44,603 nucleotides of DNA from Bacteroidaceae bacterium (GTDB lineage: Bacteria; Bacteroidota; Bacteroidia; Bacteroidales; Bacteroidaceae), in assembly GCA_017536765.1 (NCBI GenBank), contig JAFXGV010000081.1, positions 1-44,603 on the forward strand, read 5' to 3'. Under the pieces are notes generated by a model. The model did not search any database. It was not told where the DNA came from and worked only from the letters and a program-made list of their open reading frames with translations. Of this stretch, positions 33,405-42,670 are shown one piece after another. Each line of letters begins with the position of its first letter. The stretch's first letter is position 1. A program made the position numbers and the translations under genes.

Positions 33405-35462
33405 ATGGAAAAGAAATTCAAAAGAACCCTTGTGACATCGGCCCTGCCCTATGCCAACGGCCCTGTTCACATAGGTCACCTTGCAGGTGTGTATGTGCCT
33501 GCCGACATTTATGTACGTTACTTGCGCCTCAAAGGTGAAGATGTGCTCTTCATTGGCGGTAGCGACGAGCACGGCGTGCCCGTTACACAGCGTGCCCGCA
33601 AAGAGGGTATTACTCCGCAGGATGTGGTGGACCGTTATCATAACATCATCAAGGATAGCTTTGAGGGATTCGGCATTTCGTTCGACGTCTATAGCCGTAC
33701 AACATCGGAGACGCATCACAAATTTGCTTCGGAGTTTTTCCGCAAGCTCTACGATGACGGCAAACTTGTGGAGCAGACGTCAAAGCAGTTCTATGACGTG
33801 AAGAACGAAAAGTTCCTCACCGACCGCGATGTCGTGGGTGAGTGTCCATATTGCCACAAACAGGCCTATGGTAACCAGTGTGAGGAGGGTTGTGGCCGAG
33901 CGCTTGAGCCCACGGAACTTATCAATCCCCGTTCAAAGGAGACCGGTGAGGCTCCTGTGCTCAAGGAGACAAAGAACTGGTATCTGCCGCTCAACGATTA
34001 CCAGCAGTGGCTTAAGGAGTGGATTTTAGAGAGCCATAAAGAGTGGCGCCCGAATGTCTATGGTCAGTGCAAGAGCTGGCTCGATATGGACCTGCAGCCC
34101 CGTGCTATGACACGCGACCTTGATTGGGGTATCCCCGTACCTGTTGAGGGTGCCGAGGGCAAAGTGCTCTATGTGTGGTTCGATGCTCCCATCGGATATA
34201 TCTCAAACACAAAGGAATTGTGCGACAAGGAGCCCGAAAAGTATGGTTCCTGGGAGCAGTGGTGGCAGAGCGAGGACACCCGTCTTGTACACTTCATAGG
34301 CAAGGATAACATTGTGTTCCACTGTATCATTTTCCCAGTGATGATGAAGGCTCACGGCAAGTATGTGATGCCCGACAATGTACCCAGCAACGAGTTCCTT
34401 AATTTGGAGGATGACAAAATATCCACATCGCGCAACTGGGCCGTGTGGCTCAACGAGTACCTTGTGGATTTCCCCGGCAAGCAGGATGTTCTGCGCTACG
34501 TGCTCACAGCCAATGCGCCCGAGACAAAGGACAACAATTTCACCTGGAAAGATTTCCAGGCACGCAATAATAACGAGCTTGTTGCCGTATATGGCAACTT
34601 TGTGAACCGCGCTCTTGTGCTCACAAAGAAATATTTCGAGGGCAAGGTGCCCGCAGCAGGCGGGTTCACCGATTACGACAAGGCTATAATTGCCGAGTTT
34701 GTCGATGTAAAGGACAAGGTTGAAAACCTGCTTGGCCAATACAAGTTCCGCGATGCCCAGAAAGAGGCTATGGAGCTTGCCCGCATAGGTAACCGTTACC
34801 TCGCCGAGACCGAGCCCTGGAAGGTGGCAAAAACCGACCTTGGCCGTGTGGCAACAATCCTTAACCTCTCTTTGCAGCTGGTTGCCAACCTCTCAATCGT
34901 GTTTGAGCCTTTCTTGCCATTCAGCAGCAAGAAGTTGCGCGAAATGTTGCAGATGAGCACTTTCGACTGGGCAAGCCTCGGTAGCATAAGCCTGCTTGCC
35001 GAGGGCCACGAACTTGGCGAGGTGAGCCTCCTGTTCGAGAAGATAGAGGACGATGCCATACAGGCACAGCTCGACAGATTGGAGAATATAAAGAAGGCCA
35101 ATGCCGCTGCCGCATACAAGGCCAACCCCATACGCCCCGAGATTGCTTTCGATGATTTTACAAAGGTTGATATTCGCGTGGGCACCGTGCTCGAGTGCAC
35201 CAAAGTGCCCAAGGCCGACAAACTGTTGCAGTTCAAGATAGACGACGGCCTGGAAACGCGCACTATTGTTTCGGGTATTGCCAAGCAGTTCAACCCGGAG
35301 GAGCTTGTGGGCAAGCAGGTGTGCTTTGTGGCTAACCTTGCACCCCGCACAATGCGTGGTATCGTGAGCCAGGGTATGATTCTCAGTGCCGAGGATAACG
35401 AGGGCAAACTGTCGTTGCTCACCGTTACTCCCACTGCAAAACCCGGTAGCGAGGTTAAGTAA
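33405..35462 (+). CDS. metG: Methionyl-tRNA synthetase
   Basis: Charges tRNA-Met with methionine. It has 685 residues. The class I HIGH motif is at residues 22-25 (PVHIGHLAG). The zinc-knuckle region is [18 protein letters not shown]. The KMSKS-equivalent is [13 protein letters not shown]. An anticodon-binding helical domain follows, and a C-terminal Trbp111/EMAP-type tRNA-binding domain occupies about residues 580-685 ([34 protein letters not shown]). The stop overlaps the next ATG by one base (TAATG), so it is coupled to the polysaccharide flippase gene and heads the cluster transcript. Confidence 0.97.
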   Translation: MEKKFKRTLVTSALPYANGPVHIGHLAGVYVPADIYVRYLRLKGEDVLFIGGSDEHGVPVTQRARKEGITPQDVVDRYHNIIKDSFEGFGISFDVYSRTTSETHHKFASEFFRKLYDDGKLVEQTSKQFYDVKNEKFLTDRDVVGECPYCHKQAYGNQCEEGCGRALEPTELINPRSKETGEAPVLKETKNWYLPLNDYQQWLKEWILESHKEWRPNVYGQCKSWLDMDLQPRAMTRDLDWGIPVPVEGAEGKVLYVWFDAPIGYISNTKELCDKEPEKYGSWEQWWQSEDTRLVHFIGKDNIVFHCIIFPVMMKAHGKYVMPDNVPSNEFLNLEDDKISTSRNWAVWLNEYLVDFPGKQDVLRYVLTANAPETKDNNFTWKDFQARNNNELVAVYGNFVNRALVLTKKYFEGKVPAAGGFTDYDKAIIAEFVDVKDKVENLLGQYKFRDAQKEAMELARIGNRYLAETEPWKVAKTDLGRVATILNLSLQLVANLSIVFEPFLPFSSKKLREMLQMSTFDWASLGSISLLAEGHELGEVSLLFEKIEDDAIQAQLDRLENIKKANAAAAYKANPIRPEIAFDDFTKVDIRVGTVLECTKVPKADKLLQFKIDDGLETRTIVSGIAKQFNPEELVGKQVCFVANLAPRTMRGIVSQGMILSAEDNEGKLSLLTVTPTAKPGSEVK

Positions 35463-36922
35463 TGAGCGGTAAGGCAACCGATACACTTAAGAATGCCGTC
35501 GCAAAGAGTTTTCTTTGGGGCGGTATGAGCAATGCTGTGTGTCAGTTGCTCAGTGTACTCTTTGGTGTGTATCTGGCACGCATACTCGGCCCCGATGATT
35601 ACGGGCCCATAGGTATGCTTGCCATTTTCAACGCCATTGCAAGTTCGCTGCAGGATAGCGGTTTTGTGGCCGCTATAGCCAACCGCAAGAGTGTGGGGCA
35701 CGACGACTACAATGCTGTCTTTTGGTTCAGCGTTATAACGTCGTTTATCATATATGCCGTGCTTTATGCCGCAGCGCCATTTATAGCCGATTTCTTTAAC
35801 CAGCCAGTGTTGCTGTGGCTTGCAAGGTTCAATTTTACGGCCTTTGTTATAAATGGTTTCAGCGTGGCTTTTTCGGCCTATCTGTTCCGCGACCTCAAGG
35901 TGAAGCAACGTTCCATAGCCGCGGTGCTTGCGCTCTTTTTCTCGGGCGTGATAGGCATTGCTTTTGCTGCCAACGGATACTCTTATTGGGGAATATCTAT
36001 GCAGCTTATAACCTATGTGCTGGTGCGCCTGCTGGTCTATCTGTACTATACCCCGTGGCGCCCTACGCTCAAAGTGCGTTTCTACCCCCTGCGCTATCTT
36101 TTTGCCTTCAGTTACAAGTTGCTCATAACAAACATATTCCAAAAGATAAATTGGAACGTATTTTCGTTTGTGCTTGGTAAATTTTACACCCGTACCGACG
36201 TGGGCAACTACTCCAAGGCCGCCGATTGGTTTCGTATGGGCAGCGATATGGTGAATGTAATGGTAAACACCGTGGCACAGCCCGTGCTTGCAAGGGTGGT
36301 CGATGATAATGAGCGTCAGTTGCGCGTGTTCCGCAAGATGCTGCGTTTCACGGCTTTCATTTCGTTCCCGTTGCTATTTGGTCTTGCGCTTGTGTCGCAC
36401 GAGCTCATTGTGGTGGTGCTCACCGACAAATGGGTGGAGAGTGCCCGTATGCTGCAAATCCTCTGCTTGTGGGGCGCATTTATGCCTATACAGTCTATGT
36501 TCACCAACCTGCTCGTGAGCTGTGGCCGCACAAACACCTTTATGTGGAGCACCATAGCACAAGGGCTTTTAGTGTTGCTTATGTTGCTTGCAATGCGCTC
36601 GTTGGGAATAAAGCCTATGCTTTTGGCCTATTGCGTGTTTAATATCGCCTGGCTTTTCCTGTGGTGCATATTCGTGAAGCGCGACATCGCCCTCACCATA
36701 AGGATGTTCCTTGCCGATTTTTCCCCCTTTATGCTGGTGGCTCTTGCAGCAATGGCTCTTGCTGCCTATGCTACAGCGGGGGTTGAGAATCTTATCGTTC
36801 TGCTGGTGCTGCGCATATTGCTTGGCGCGCTGTTCTATTTTATCCTATGTTTTTTGTGCCGTTTCGAGGAACTGCGCGAGTCTGTCACCTTCCTGTTGCG
36901 CCGCAAAGCAAATAAAGAGTAG
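35462..36922 (+). CDS. MOP-superfamily oligosaccharide flippase (Wzx-like)
   Basis: A 486-residue membrane protein with about 12-14 helices, of the polysaccharide-export MATE/MOP type that moves lipid-linked glycans across the inner membrane. The N-terminal part VAKSFLWGGMSNAVCQLLSVLFGVYLARILGPDDYGPIGMLAIFNAIASSLQDSGF is typical. It is translationally coupled to metG and lies 3 nt before a GT4 glycosyltransferase, so it is probably the export step of the glycan made by the following genes. Confidence 0.92.
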   Translation: MSGKATDTLKNAVAKSFLWGGMSNAVCQLLSVLFGVYLARILGPDDYGPIGMLAIFNAIASSLQDSGFVAAIANRKSVGHDDYNAVFWFSVITSFIIYAVLYAAAPFIADFFNQPVLLWLARFNFTAFVINGFSVAFSAYLFRDLKVKQRSIAAVLALFFSGVIGIAFAANGYSYWGISMQLITYVLVRLLVYLYYTPWRPTLKVRFYPLRYLFAFSYKLLITNIFQKINWNVFSFVLGKFYTRTDVGNYSKAADWFRMGSDMVNVMVNTVAQPVLARVVDDNERQLRVFRKMLRFTAFISFPLLFGLALVSHELIVVVLTDKWVESARMLQILCLWGAFMPIQSMFTNLLVSCGRTNTFMWSTIAQGLLVLLMLLAMRSLGIKPMLLAYCVFNIAWLFLWCIFVKRDIALTIRMFLADFSPFMLVALAAMALAAYATAGVENLIVLLVLRILLGALFYFILCFLCRFEELRESVTFLLRRKANKE

Positions 36923-36925
36923 TCT

Positions 36926-38017
36926 ATGAAAAAGATATTGTTCGATAATCAGATGTTTACCTTTCAGCGGTTCGGTGGGGTTACACGCTATTTTGCCGAC
37001 CTCATATACAACCTGCCCGCCACTGAATTCGAAGCATCGCTGCCTATGCGTTTTTGTGAGAACCACTATGTTACCGAAACCTATGGCGGCAAATACAACT
37101 ACTTTTCATTCCCCCGTTCCTATCGCCTGCGCCGCCGTCTATACCAACCTGTAAACAGGTTCTGTGCTTGGCGTGCTTTGAGCAAGGGCGATTACGATAT
37201 TTTCCACCCCACATACTTCAGTCCCTATTTCCTGGGTGCGTTGGAAAAGAATAACAAACCGTTTGTGCTCACCGTGCACGATATGGTTTTCGAGCGCTAC
37301 CCGCAGGATGTGCTCATATATGACCGCACAATACAACACAAGAAACTGCTTGTGGAAAAGGCGGCGCACATAATTGCTGTGAGCGAGAATACAAAGAGCG
37401 ATATTGTGGAGATACTTGGCACGTCGCCCCACAAAATTTCAGTGGTGCATCACGGCTACCGTGCCGTGGGCAGCGCGGCCGAGCAGATGTTCGATAATTA
37501 TGTGCTATATGTGGGTGAGAGAAAGGGTTACAAGAATTTCTTTCCGTGGTTGTCGGCGGTGAGGCCCCTGCTTATGAAGTATCCCACACTGCGCATAGTG
37601 TGCACAGGTACGCCATTCGGCAGCAGCGAGGTCGAACTGTTTGCAAAGTGGAACATTTCGGATAGGCTTGTGCACATAACAGCCAACGATGCACAGATGG
37701 CATCGCTATACCGCCACGCGCTCTGTTTCGTGTTCCCGTCGCACTACGAGGGATTCGGCATTCCCATCCTCGAGGCTTTCCATAACGGTTGCCCGGTATG
37801 CCTCAGCAATGCCAGCTGTTTCCCCGAGGTGGCCGGCGATGCCGCCATCTACTTCAACCCGCACGATGCGCAGTCTATGGCCGACGCTCTGCAAGAGCTC
37901 ATATCCTCGCCCGCCCTGCGCGACGATTTGCGCCTGCGTGGTCTGCAACGCTCAAAAGAGTTCTCGCTCGAGCGTATGGTGCAACAAACCTGTGATGTTT
38001 ATCGTAAATTATTATAA
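36926..38017 (+). CDS. Glycosyltransferase family 4-type
   Basis: A 363-residue GT-B fold retaining glycosyltransferase using a nucleotide sugar. The N-terminal domain starts KKILFDNQMFTFQRFGGVTRYFADLI. The C-terminal donor-binding domain shows YVLYVGERKGYKNFFPWLSAV and the E-x7-E region FPSHYEGFGIPILEAFHNGCPVCLSNASCFPEVAGDAAIYFNP. It is soluble or membrane-peripheral. It lies between the flippase and the YfhO gene, in a glycan assembly cluster. Sugar specificity unknown. Confidence 0.93.
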   Translation: MKKILFDNQMFTFQRFGGVTRYFADLIYNLPATEFEASLPMRFCENHYVTETYGGKYNYFSFPRSYRLRRRLYQPVNRFCAWRALSKGDYDIFHPTYFSPYFLGALEKNNKPFVLTVHDMVFERYPQDVLIYDRTIQHKKLLVEKAAHIIAVSENTKSDIVEILGTSPHKISVVHHGYRAVGSAAEQMFDNYVLYVGERKGYKNFFPWLSAVRPLLMKYPTLRIVCTGTPFGSSEVELFAKWNISDRLVHITANDAQMASLYRHALCFVFPSHYEGFGIPILEAFHNGCPVCLSNASCFPEVAGDAAIYFNPHDAQSMADALQELISSPALRDDLRLRGLQRSKEFSLERMVQQTCDVYRKLL

Positions 38018-38051
38018 AAGGCATTTATGGCCGGTGTAAAGAGTATATTTT

Positions 38052-40502
38052 ATGAAGAATCTGAATTTTAAGAGTCTATACCCCCACGCCCTTGCGGTGC
38101 TTGCATTCCTGCTGCTCACTGTGGTATATTTTGCACCCACCCTGCAAGGAAAAGACCTTGTGCAGGACGATGCCATAAACTCCCGCGGTTGGGGGCAGGA
38201 CTTGCGTGAGTATCACGAGGAGACCGGTGAGTATGCCCACTGGTCCAATGCTATGTTCGGCGGTATGCCTGCCAACTACACATATATGCCCGAGTCGCCC
38301 AATGTGTTCCGCCACATAGGTCGTTTCCTCACCCTCTCCTGGATGGGGTGGACCGGCCGCCACAACGGCTATATTTTCCTTTCGTTCATCTGCTTCTACA
38401 TATTCCTGCTGTCGATGGGCTGCCGTTCGTGGCTCAGCTTTATGGGTGCAGTGGCCTATACATTATGCTCCTATAATTTTATAATAATAAACGCGGGGCA
38501 TATGAACAAGGCATTGGTTATGGCAACAATGGCCCCCATAATAGGCGGTGTGGTTATGTGCTACCGCGGCAAACTGCTCTGCGGCAGCCTTGTGACACTC
38601 CTTTTTGCGGGCCTGAATATATATTGGAACCATCAACAGATAAGTTACTACCTGTTGCTCACCCTGCTTATATTGGCGGTGGTATATGGCGTTTACGCTG
38701 TGCGCGAAAAGGCATTTGCACCCTTCCTCAAGGCCACCGGTGTGCTTGCCGTTGTGGCCGTGCTTGCCATACTGCCCTCCGTGGGGCAGCTGTGGCCCAC
38801 AATGGACTACACAAAAGAGAGTGTGCGCGGCGGTGCCGTATTGCAACCCAAAGGGGGCGACGAGGCTGCAAGTTCGGGCCTCGACATAGATTATGCCTAT
38901 GCGTGGAGCTATGGCATAGACGAAACGCTCACTCTGCTTGTACCAAATATATATGGTGCAAGCTCGCATTACAACTTAGGTACCGACTCCGAGGTATATA
39001 AAGTTCTGCGCCCTGCATACGGCGCCTCGCAGGCCAAGCAGGTGGTAAGGCAGATGCCTGCCTACTGGGGAGCGCAACCATTTACATCGGGCCCTGTGTA
39101 TGTGGGTGCCATCGTCTGTTTCCTATTTGTACTTGGTATATGTCTTGTAAAGGGGCGTGAGCGCTGGTGGCTTGTTGCCGCCACTCTGTTGTCGTTGGTT
39201 ATGGCGTGGGGTAAATATCTGCCTTTGGTAAACAATTTCCTTTTCTACCACCTGCCGCTGTACAATAAGTTCCGTGCGCCCTCTATGGCCCTGGTCATAG
39301 CATCGCTCACAATGGTTACATTGGGTATTCTTGCCGTGGCCGAGTTTATGAAACGCCGCAACGAGGGTGGTTGCGAAAAGGAACTAACCCGCTCGCTGCT
39401 CATATCATTTGCCGTGGCAGGCGGCCTCTCGCTACTGCTTGCGCTATTTGGCGGTGCTATGTTCGACTTTTCCGCCCCGGGCGATGGCGGCTATCCATCG
39501 GTGCTTGTGGACGCCCTGCGTGCCGACCGTGAGAATATGATGCTCTCCGATGCCTGGCGCTCGTTCCTTTTCATTGCGGCAGCCTTTGCGGCACTGCTTG
39601 TATATGTGCACACCAAGATGCGTTCAGGCTATCTTGTTGCCGTTCTCACCCTGCTGGTGCTTGCCGATTTGTGGACGGTGGACAAGCGTTTCCTTTCGTG
39701 GGATATGTTTGTGCCTAAACGTGCCGCAACCGAAATTACTCCCACGGCTGCCGACAAGGTGATAATGCGCGACACTCACCCCGATTACCGTGTGCTGAAC
39801 CTTGCTACAAGCACATTCAACGACTCTCGCACCTCATATTTCCATAAGTCGGTTGGCGGTTACAGCCCTGCAAAGCTACGCCGCTATCAGGACATAATAG
39901 ACACCTACTTCAGCCGCGACCTCAATATGAACGTGCTCAATATGCTCAACGTGCGCTATGTAATAATACCCTCGGAAGAGGGCGGCCCGCAGGTGCAGAT
40001 GAATCCCGAGGCATACGGCAATTGCTGGTTTGTGGATAGCATAGCCTGGGCCTCTACCCCCGACGAGGAGATTCAGGCGATAGGCGATGGCGACCTGCTC
40101 TCCTGTGCGTATATAGAAAAGAGCTGGCAGCAACAGTTTACCCACAGCAAGGAGTATTGCAACCCCGTGGATTCGGCATCGTATATAGTGCTCGACGAAT
40201 ACAGGAACCCCGGTCACATAACATATAAGAGCAACGCGCAGGCTGCGCACCTGGCAGTATTCTCCGAGGTCTATTATAAAACCTGGAAGGCTTATATTGA
40301 CGGCAAGGAGGTACCCCTGTTGCGTGCCAATTATCTGTTGCGTGCCCTGCCGGTGCCCGCGGGTGAGCATAAAATAGAACTGCGCTGCGTAGATGAGGTA
40401 ATTCTAACGTCGGCAAAAATATCATTGATATCGTCGCTGTTTGTGGGGCTTCTTATGCTGCTGCTTGCAGGGGTGTTGATATATAAAAAGGTAAAGGAGT
40501 GA
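38052..40502 (+). CDS. YfhO-family membrane protein (GT-C-like)
   Basis: An 816-residue protein with about a dozen TM helices and a large extracytoplasmic C-terminal region (about 560-780), ending in one TM helix (about 790-812). The family is known in Firmicutes for lipoteichoic acid or other envelope glycosylation, and is common in Bacteroidota. The N-terminal loop after the first helix (LQGKDLVQDDAINSRGWGQDLREYHEETGEYAHWSNAMFGGMPANY) contains acidic residues where GT-C enzymes have catalytic ones. It is likely to add a sugar from a lipid carrier on the periplasmic side. It lies 6 nt before a GT2 gene. Confidence 0.9.
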   Translation: MKNLNFKSLYPHALAVLAFLLLTVVYFAPTLQGKDLVQDDAINSRGWGQDLREYHEETGEYAHWSNAMFGGMPANYTYMPESPNVFRHIGRFLTLSWMGWTGRHNGYIFLSFICFYIFLLSMGCRSWLSFMGAVAYTLCSYNFIIINAGHMNKALVMATMAPIIGGVVMCYRGKLLCGSLVTLLFAGLNIYWNHQQISYYLLLTLLILAVVYGVYAVREKAFAPFLKATGVLAVVAVLAILPSVGQLWPTMDYTKESVRGGAVLQPKGGDEAASSGLDIDYAYAWSYGIDETLTLLVPNIYGASSHYNLGTDSEVYKVLRPAYGASQAKQVVRQMPAYWGAQPFTSGPVYVGAIVCFLFVLGICLVKGRERWWLVAATLLSLVMAWGKYLPLVNNFLFYHLPLYNKFRAPSMALVIASLTMVTLGILAVAEFMKRRNEGGCEKELTRSLLISFAVAGGLSLLLALFGGAMFDFSAPGDGGYPSVLVDALRADRENMMLSDAWRSFLFIAAAFAALLVYVHTKMRSGYLVAVLTLLVLADLWTVDKRFLSWDMFVPKRAATEITPTAADKVIMRDTHPDYRVLNLATSTFNDSRTSYFHKSVGGYSPAKLRRYQDIIDTYFSRDLNMNVLNMLNVRYVIIPSEEGGPQVQMNPEAYGNCWFVDSIAWASTPDEEIQAIGDGDLLSCAYIEKSWQQQFTHSKEYCNPVDSASYIVLDEYRNPGHITYKSNAQAAHLAVFSEVYYKTWKAYIDGKEVPLLRANYLLRALPVPAGEHKIELRCVDEVILTSAKISLISSLFVGLLMLLLAGVLIYKKVKE

Positions 40503-40508
40503 CGCACA

Positions 40509-41252
40509 ATGGCATTAAGACCAAAATTTTCCATAATAACGGTTACCTATAATGCATCGTCGGTCATAGAACCCACGTTGCAGAGCGTTGCTGCACAGAG
40601 CTATAAGAACTACGAGTATCTTCTCATAGACGGTGCCTCCACCGACGACACCGTGAGCAAGGCTGTGGCTACGGGTATGGAGTTTGCCCACATAGTGAGC
40701 GAGGGCGATAGCGGCCTCTACGATGCTATGAACAAGGGCATTGCCCTTGCCACGGGCGACTATCTCTGTTTTCTCAACGCAGGCGATGCGCTCTATGCCC
40801 CCGACACGCTGGAGCGTATGGTGGCTGCCATAGAGGATATGCCGTCGCTGCCTTGCGTCATATATGGAGAAACGGCCGAGGTTGACGCGCAGCGTCGCTT
40901 TATACGTATGCGACGCCTGCAGGCACCCGAGAATCTCAATTGGAAAAGTTTCAAAAAAGGGATGCTTGTTTGCCATCAGGCATTTTTCGTGCGCCGCGAC
41001 CTGGCCCCCCGCTACAATCTCAAATACCGCCTGTCGGCCGATGTGGATTGGTGCATAAGGGTGATGAAAAAATCGTCGCAGCTTGTTAATACTCACACAA
41101 CCATAATAAATTATTTGCAAAACGGATTATCTTTGCAAAATCATCGGGCATCGCTCATTGAGCGTTTCAATATTATGTGCAAACATTACGGGGTGCTCTC
41201 CACGGTATTGCACCACGTGTGGTTTGTGTTTAGAGCAATAATCAAGAAATAA
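40509..41252 (+). CDS. Glycosyltransferase family 2
   Basis: A 247-residue GT-A fold inverting glycosyltransferase of WcaA type. The N-terminal nucleotide-binding part is FSIITVTYNASSVIEPTLQSVAAQSYKNYEYLLIDGASTDDT. It is followed by SEGDSGLYDAMNKGIALATGDYLCFLNAGDAL, in which NAGD occupies the DxD place, and CHQAFFVRRDLAPRYNLKYRLSADVDWCIR, the acceptor-side block. No TM segment. It belongs to the same polycistronic cluster, between YfhO and a peptidase gene. Sugar specificity unknown. Confidence 0.93.
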   Translation: MALRPKFSIITVTYNASSVIEPTLQSVAAQSYKNYEYLLIDGASTDDTVSKAVATGMEFAHIVSEGDSGLYDAMNKGIALATGDYLCFLNAGDALYAPDTLERMVAAIEDMPSLPCVIYGETAEVDAQRRFIRMRRLQAPENLNWKSFKKGMLVCHQAFFVRRDLAPRYNLKYRLSADVDWCIRVMKKSSQLVNTHTTIINYLQNGLSLQNHRASLIERFNIMCKHYGVLSTVLHHVWFVFRAIIKK

Positions 41253-41271
41253 CTAACCAAATTTTACAAAT

Positions 41272-42663
41272 ATGTTCAGTAAAGAGACTTACATTAAACG
41301 TCGCGAGGTTTTGAAAAAGAGTGTGGGCAGCGGTTTGTTGCTCTTCCTGGGTAATGGTGATGTGGGCGTGAACTATGCCGACAATGCCTACTATTTCCGT
41401 CAGGATTCCACCTTCCTCTACTATTTTGCTTCCGATTATTCGGGGCTTGCAGCGGTAATAGATATTGACGAGGACAAGGAGATAATCTTTGGCGACGAAC
41501 TCACAATAGATGACATTGTGTGGACTGGTGTGCAGCCCACCATACGCGAAAAAAGTGAGCGTGTGGGCATAACCATAACCAAGCCTATGAGCGAGCTTGC
41601 ATCGTACATTAAGGCAGCTCAAAGCAAGGGACAGAAGATTCATTTCCTCCCGCCCTACCGTGGCGACCACAAGGTGTGGTTGCAGGAACTCCTTGGTATC
41701 ACTCCCGCCCAACAGCAGGCCGCTGTGTCTATGACCTTTGTAAAGGCTGTCATTGCGCAGCGTAACTACAAGACTGCCGAGGAGATTGAGCAGATAGAGG
41801 AGGCGGTGAACGTGTCGGTGGATATGCACTGTGCAGCAATGCGTGCCGTACGTCCCGGCACCACCGAGGCCGAGATTGTTTCGGTGGTGCAGGCCGAGGC
41901 TGCAAAGCACAATTTCAACTTGTCGTTCCCCATTATTGCCACCGTGAACGGCCAGACATTGCATAACCACGCATACGGCACCGAGCCTTTGCGCGAGGGG
42001 CAGATGTTCCTGCTCGATTCGGGTTGCGAGAATGCGATGCACTATGCGGGCGACCTCACAACCACTATGCCTGTGGGCAAGCAGTTTACCGAGCAACAGC
42101 GCATTGTGTGCAACATTCTGCGCACAGCCCATCTTGCAGCGCTCGATGCCATAAAGCCGGGCGTGGAGTATCGCGATGTTCACCACACCGTGCTCACCGA
42201 GATTGCCAAGGGTATGATTGATTTGGGCCTTATGAAGGGCGATGCAGCCGAGGCTGCCCGTGTGGGTGCCGCCTGTATGTTCCTGCCCCACGGATTGGGC
42301 CATATGATGGGCCTCGATGTTCACGATATGGAGAATTTAGGTGAGCAGTATGTGGGTTACGAAGAGGGCCGCTCAAAGAGTACGCTTTTCGGCTGGAAGT
42401 CCTTGCGTCTTGCCAAGGCTCTTGAGCCCGGCTATGTGTTCACCGTGGAGCCCGGTATCTACTTTATCCCCGATCTTATAGACAAATGGCGTGCCGAAAA
42501 GCAGTTCACCGATTTCATTTGCTACGACAAACTCGATGCTTGGCGCTCGTTCGGCGGTATCCGCAACGAGGAGGATTACTACGTGTTCGAGGGTGGCGCC
42601 CGTCGCTTAGGCAAGTACAAACCTATGTCGCCCGAGGAGATTGAGGCCGAACATAACAAATAA
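41272..42663 (+). CDS. Xaa-Pro aminopeptidase (M24B)
   Basis: A 463-residue metallopeptidase that removes N-terminal residues preceding proline; cytoplasmic. The N-terminal creatinase-like domain (about 1-165) is followed by the pita-bread catalytic domain. Metal-ligand regions are visible: LLDSGCENAMHYAGDLTTTMPVG (two Asp), LPHGLGHMMGLDVHD (His), FTVEPGIYF (Glu) and GGIRNEEDYYVFEGG (Glu). It is embedded in the glycan cluster (19 nt after the GT2 gene, 7 nt before the GT-C-like gene) without an obvious pathway link. Confidence 0.95.
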   Translation: MFSKETYIKRREVLKKSVGSGLLLFLGNGDVGVNYADNAYYFRQDSTFLYYFASDYSGLAAVIDIDEDKEIIFGDELTIDDIVWTGVQPTIREKSERVGITITKPMSELASYIKAAQSKGQKIHFLPPYRGDHKVWLQELLGITPAQQQAAVSMTFVKAVIAQRNYKTAEEIEQIEEAVNVSVDMHCAAMRAVRPGTTEAEIVSVVQAEAAKHNFNLSFPIIATVNGQTLHNHAYGTEPLREGQMFLLDSGCENAMHYAGDLTTTMPVGKQFTEQQRIVCNILRTAHLAALDAIKPGVEYRDVHHTVLTEIAKGMIDLGLMKGDAAEAARVGAACMFLPHGLGHMMGLDVHDMENLGEQYVGYEEGRSKSTLFGWKSLRLAKALEPGYVFTVEPGIYFIPDLIDKWRAEKQFTDFICYDKLDAWRSFGGIRNEEDYYVFEGGARRLGKYKPMSPEEIEAEHNK

Positions 42664-42670
42664 TTAAACG

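Noticed and set aside
34796-36142. 448-codon open frame on the minus strand across metG and the flippase gene
   Set aside because: Overlaps two well-supported genes and its translation has no recognisable family; a shadow frame.
41242-42324. 360-codon open frame on the minus strand opposite the Xaa-Pro aminopeptidase gene
   Set aside because: The peptidase has all metal-ligand motifs on the plus strand; the antisense product is His/Leu-rich and unlike any known protein.
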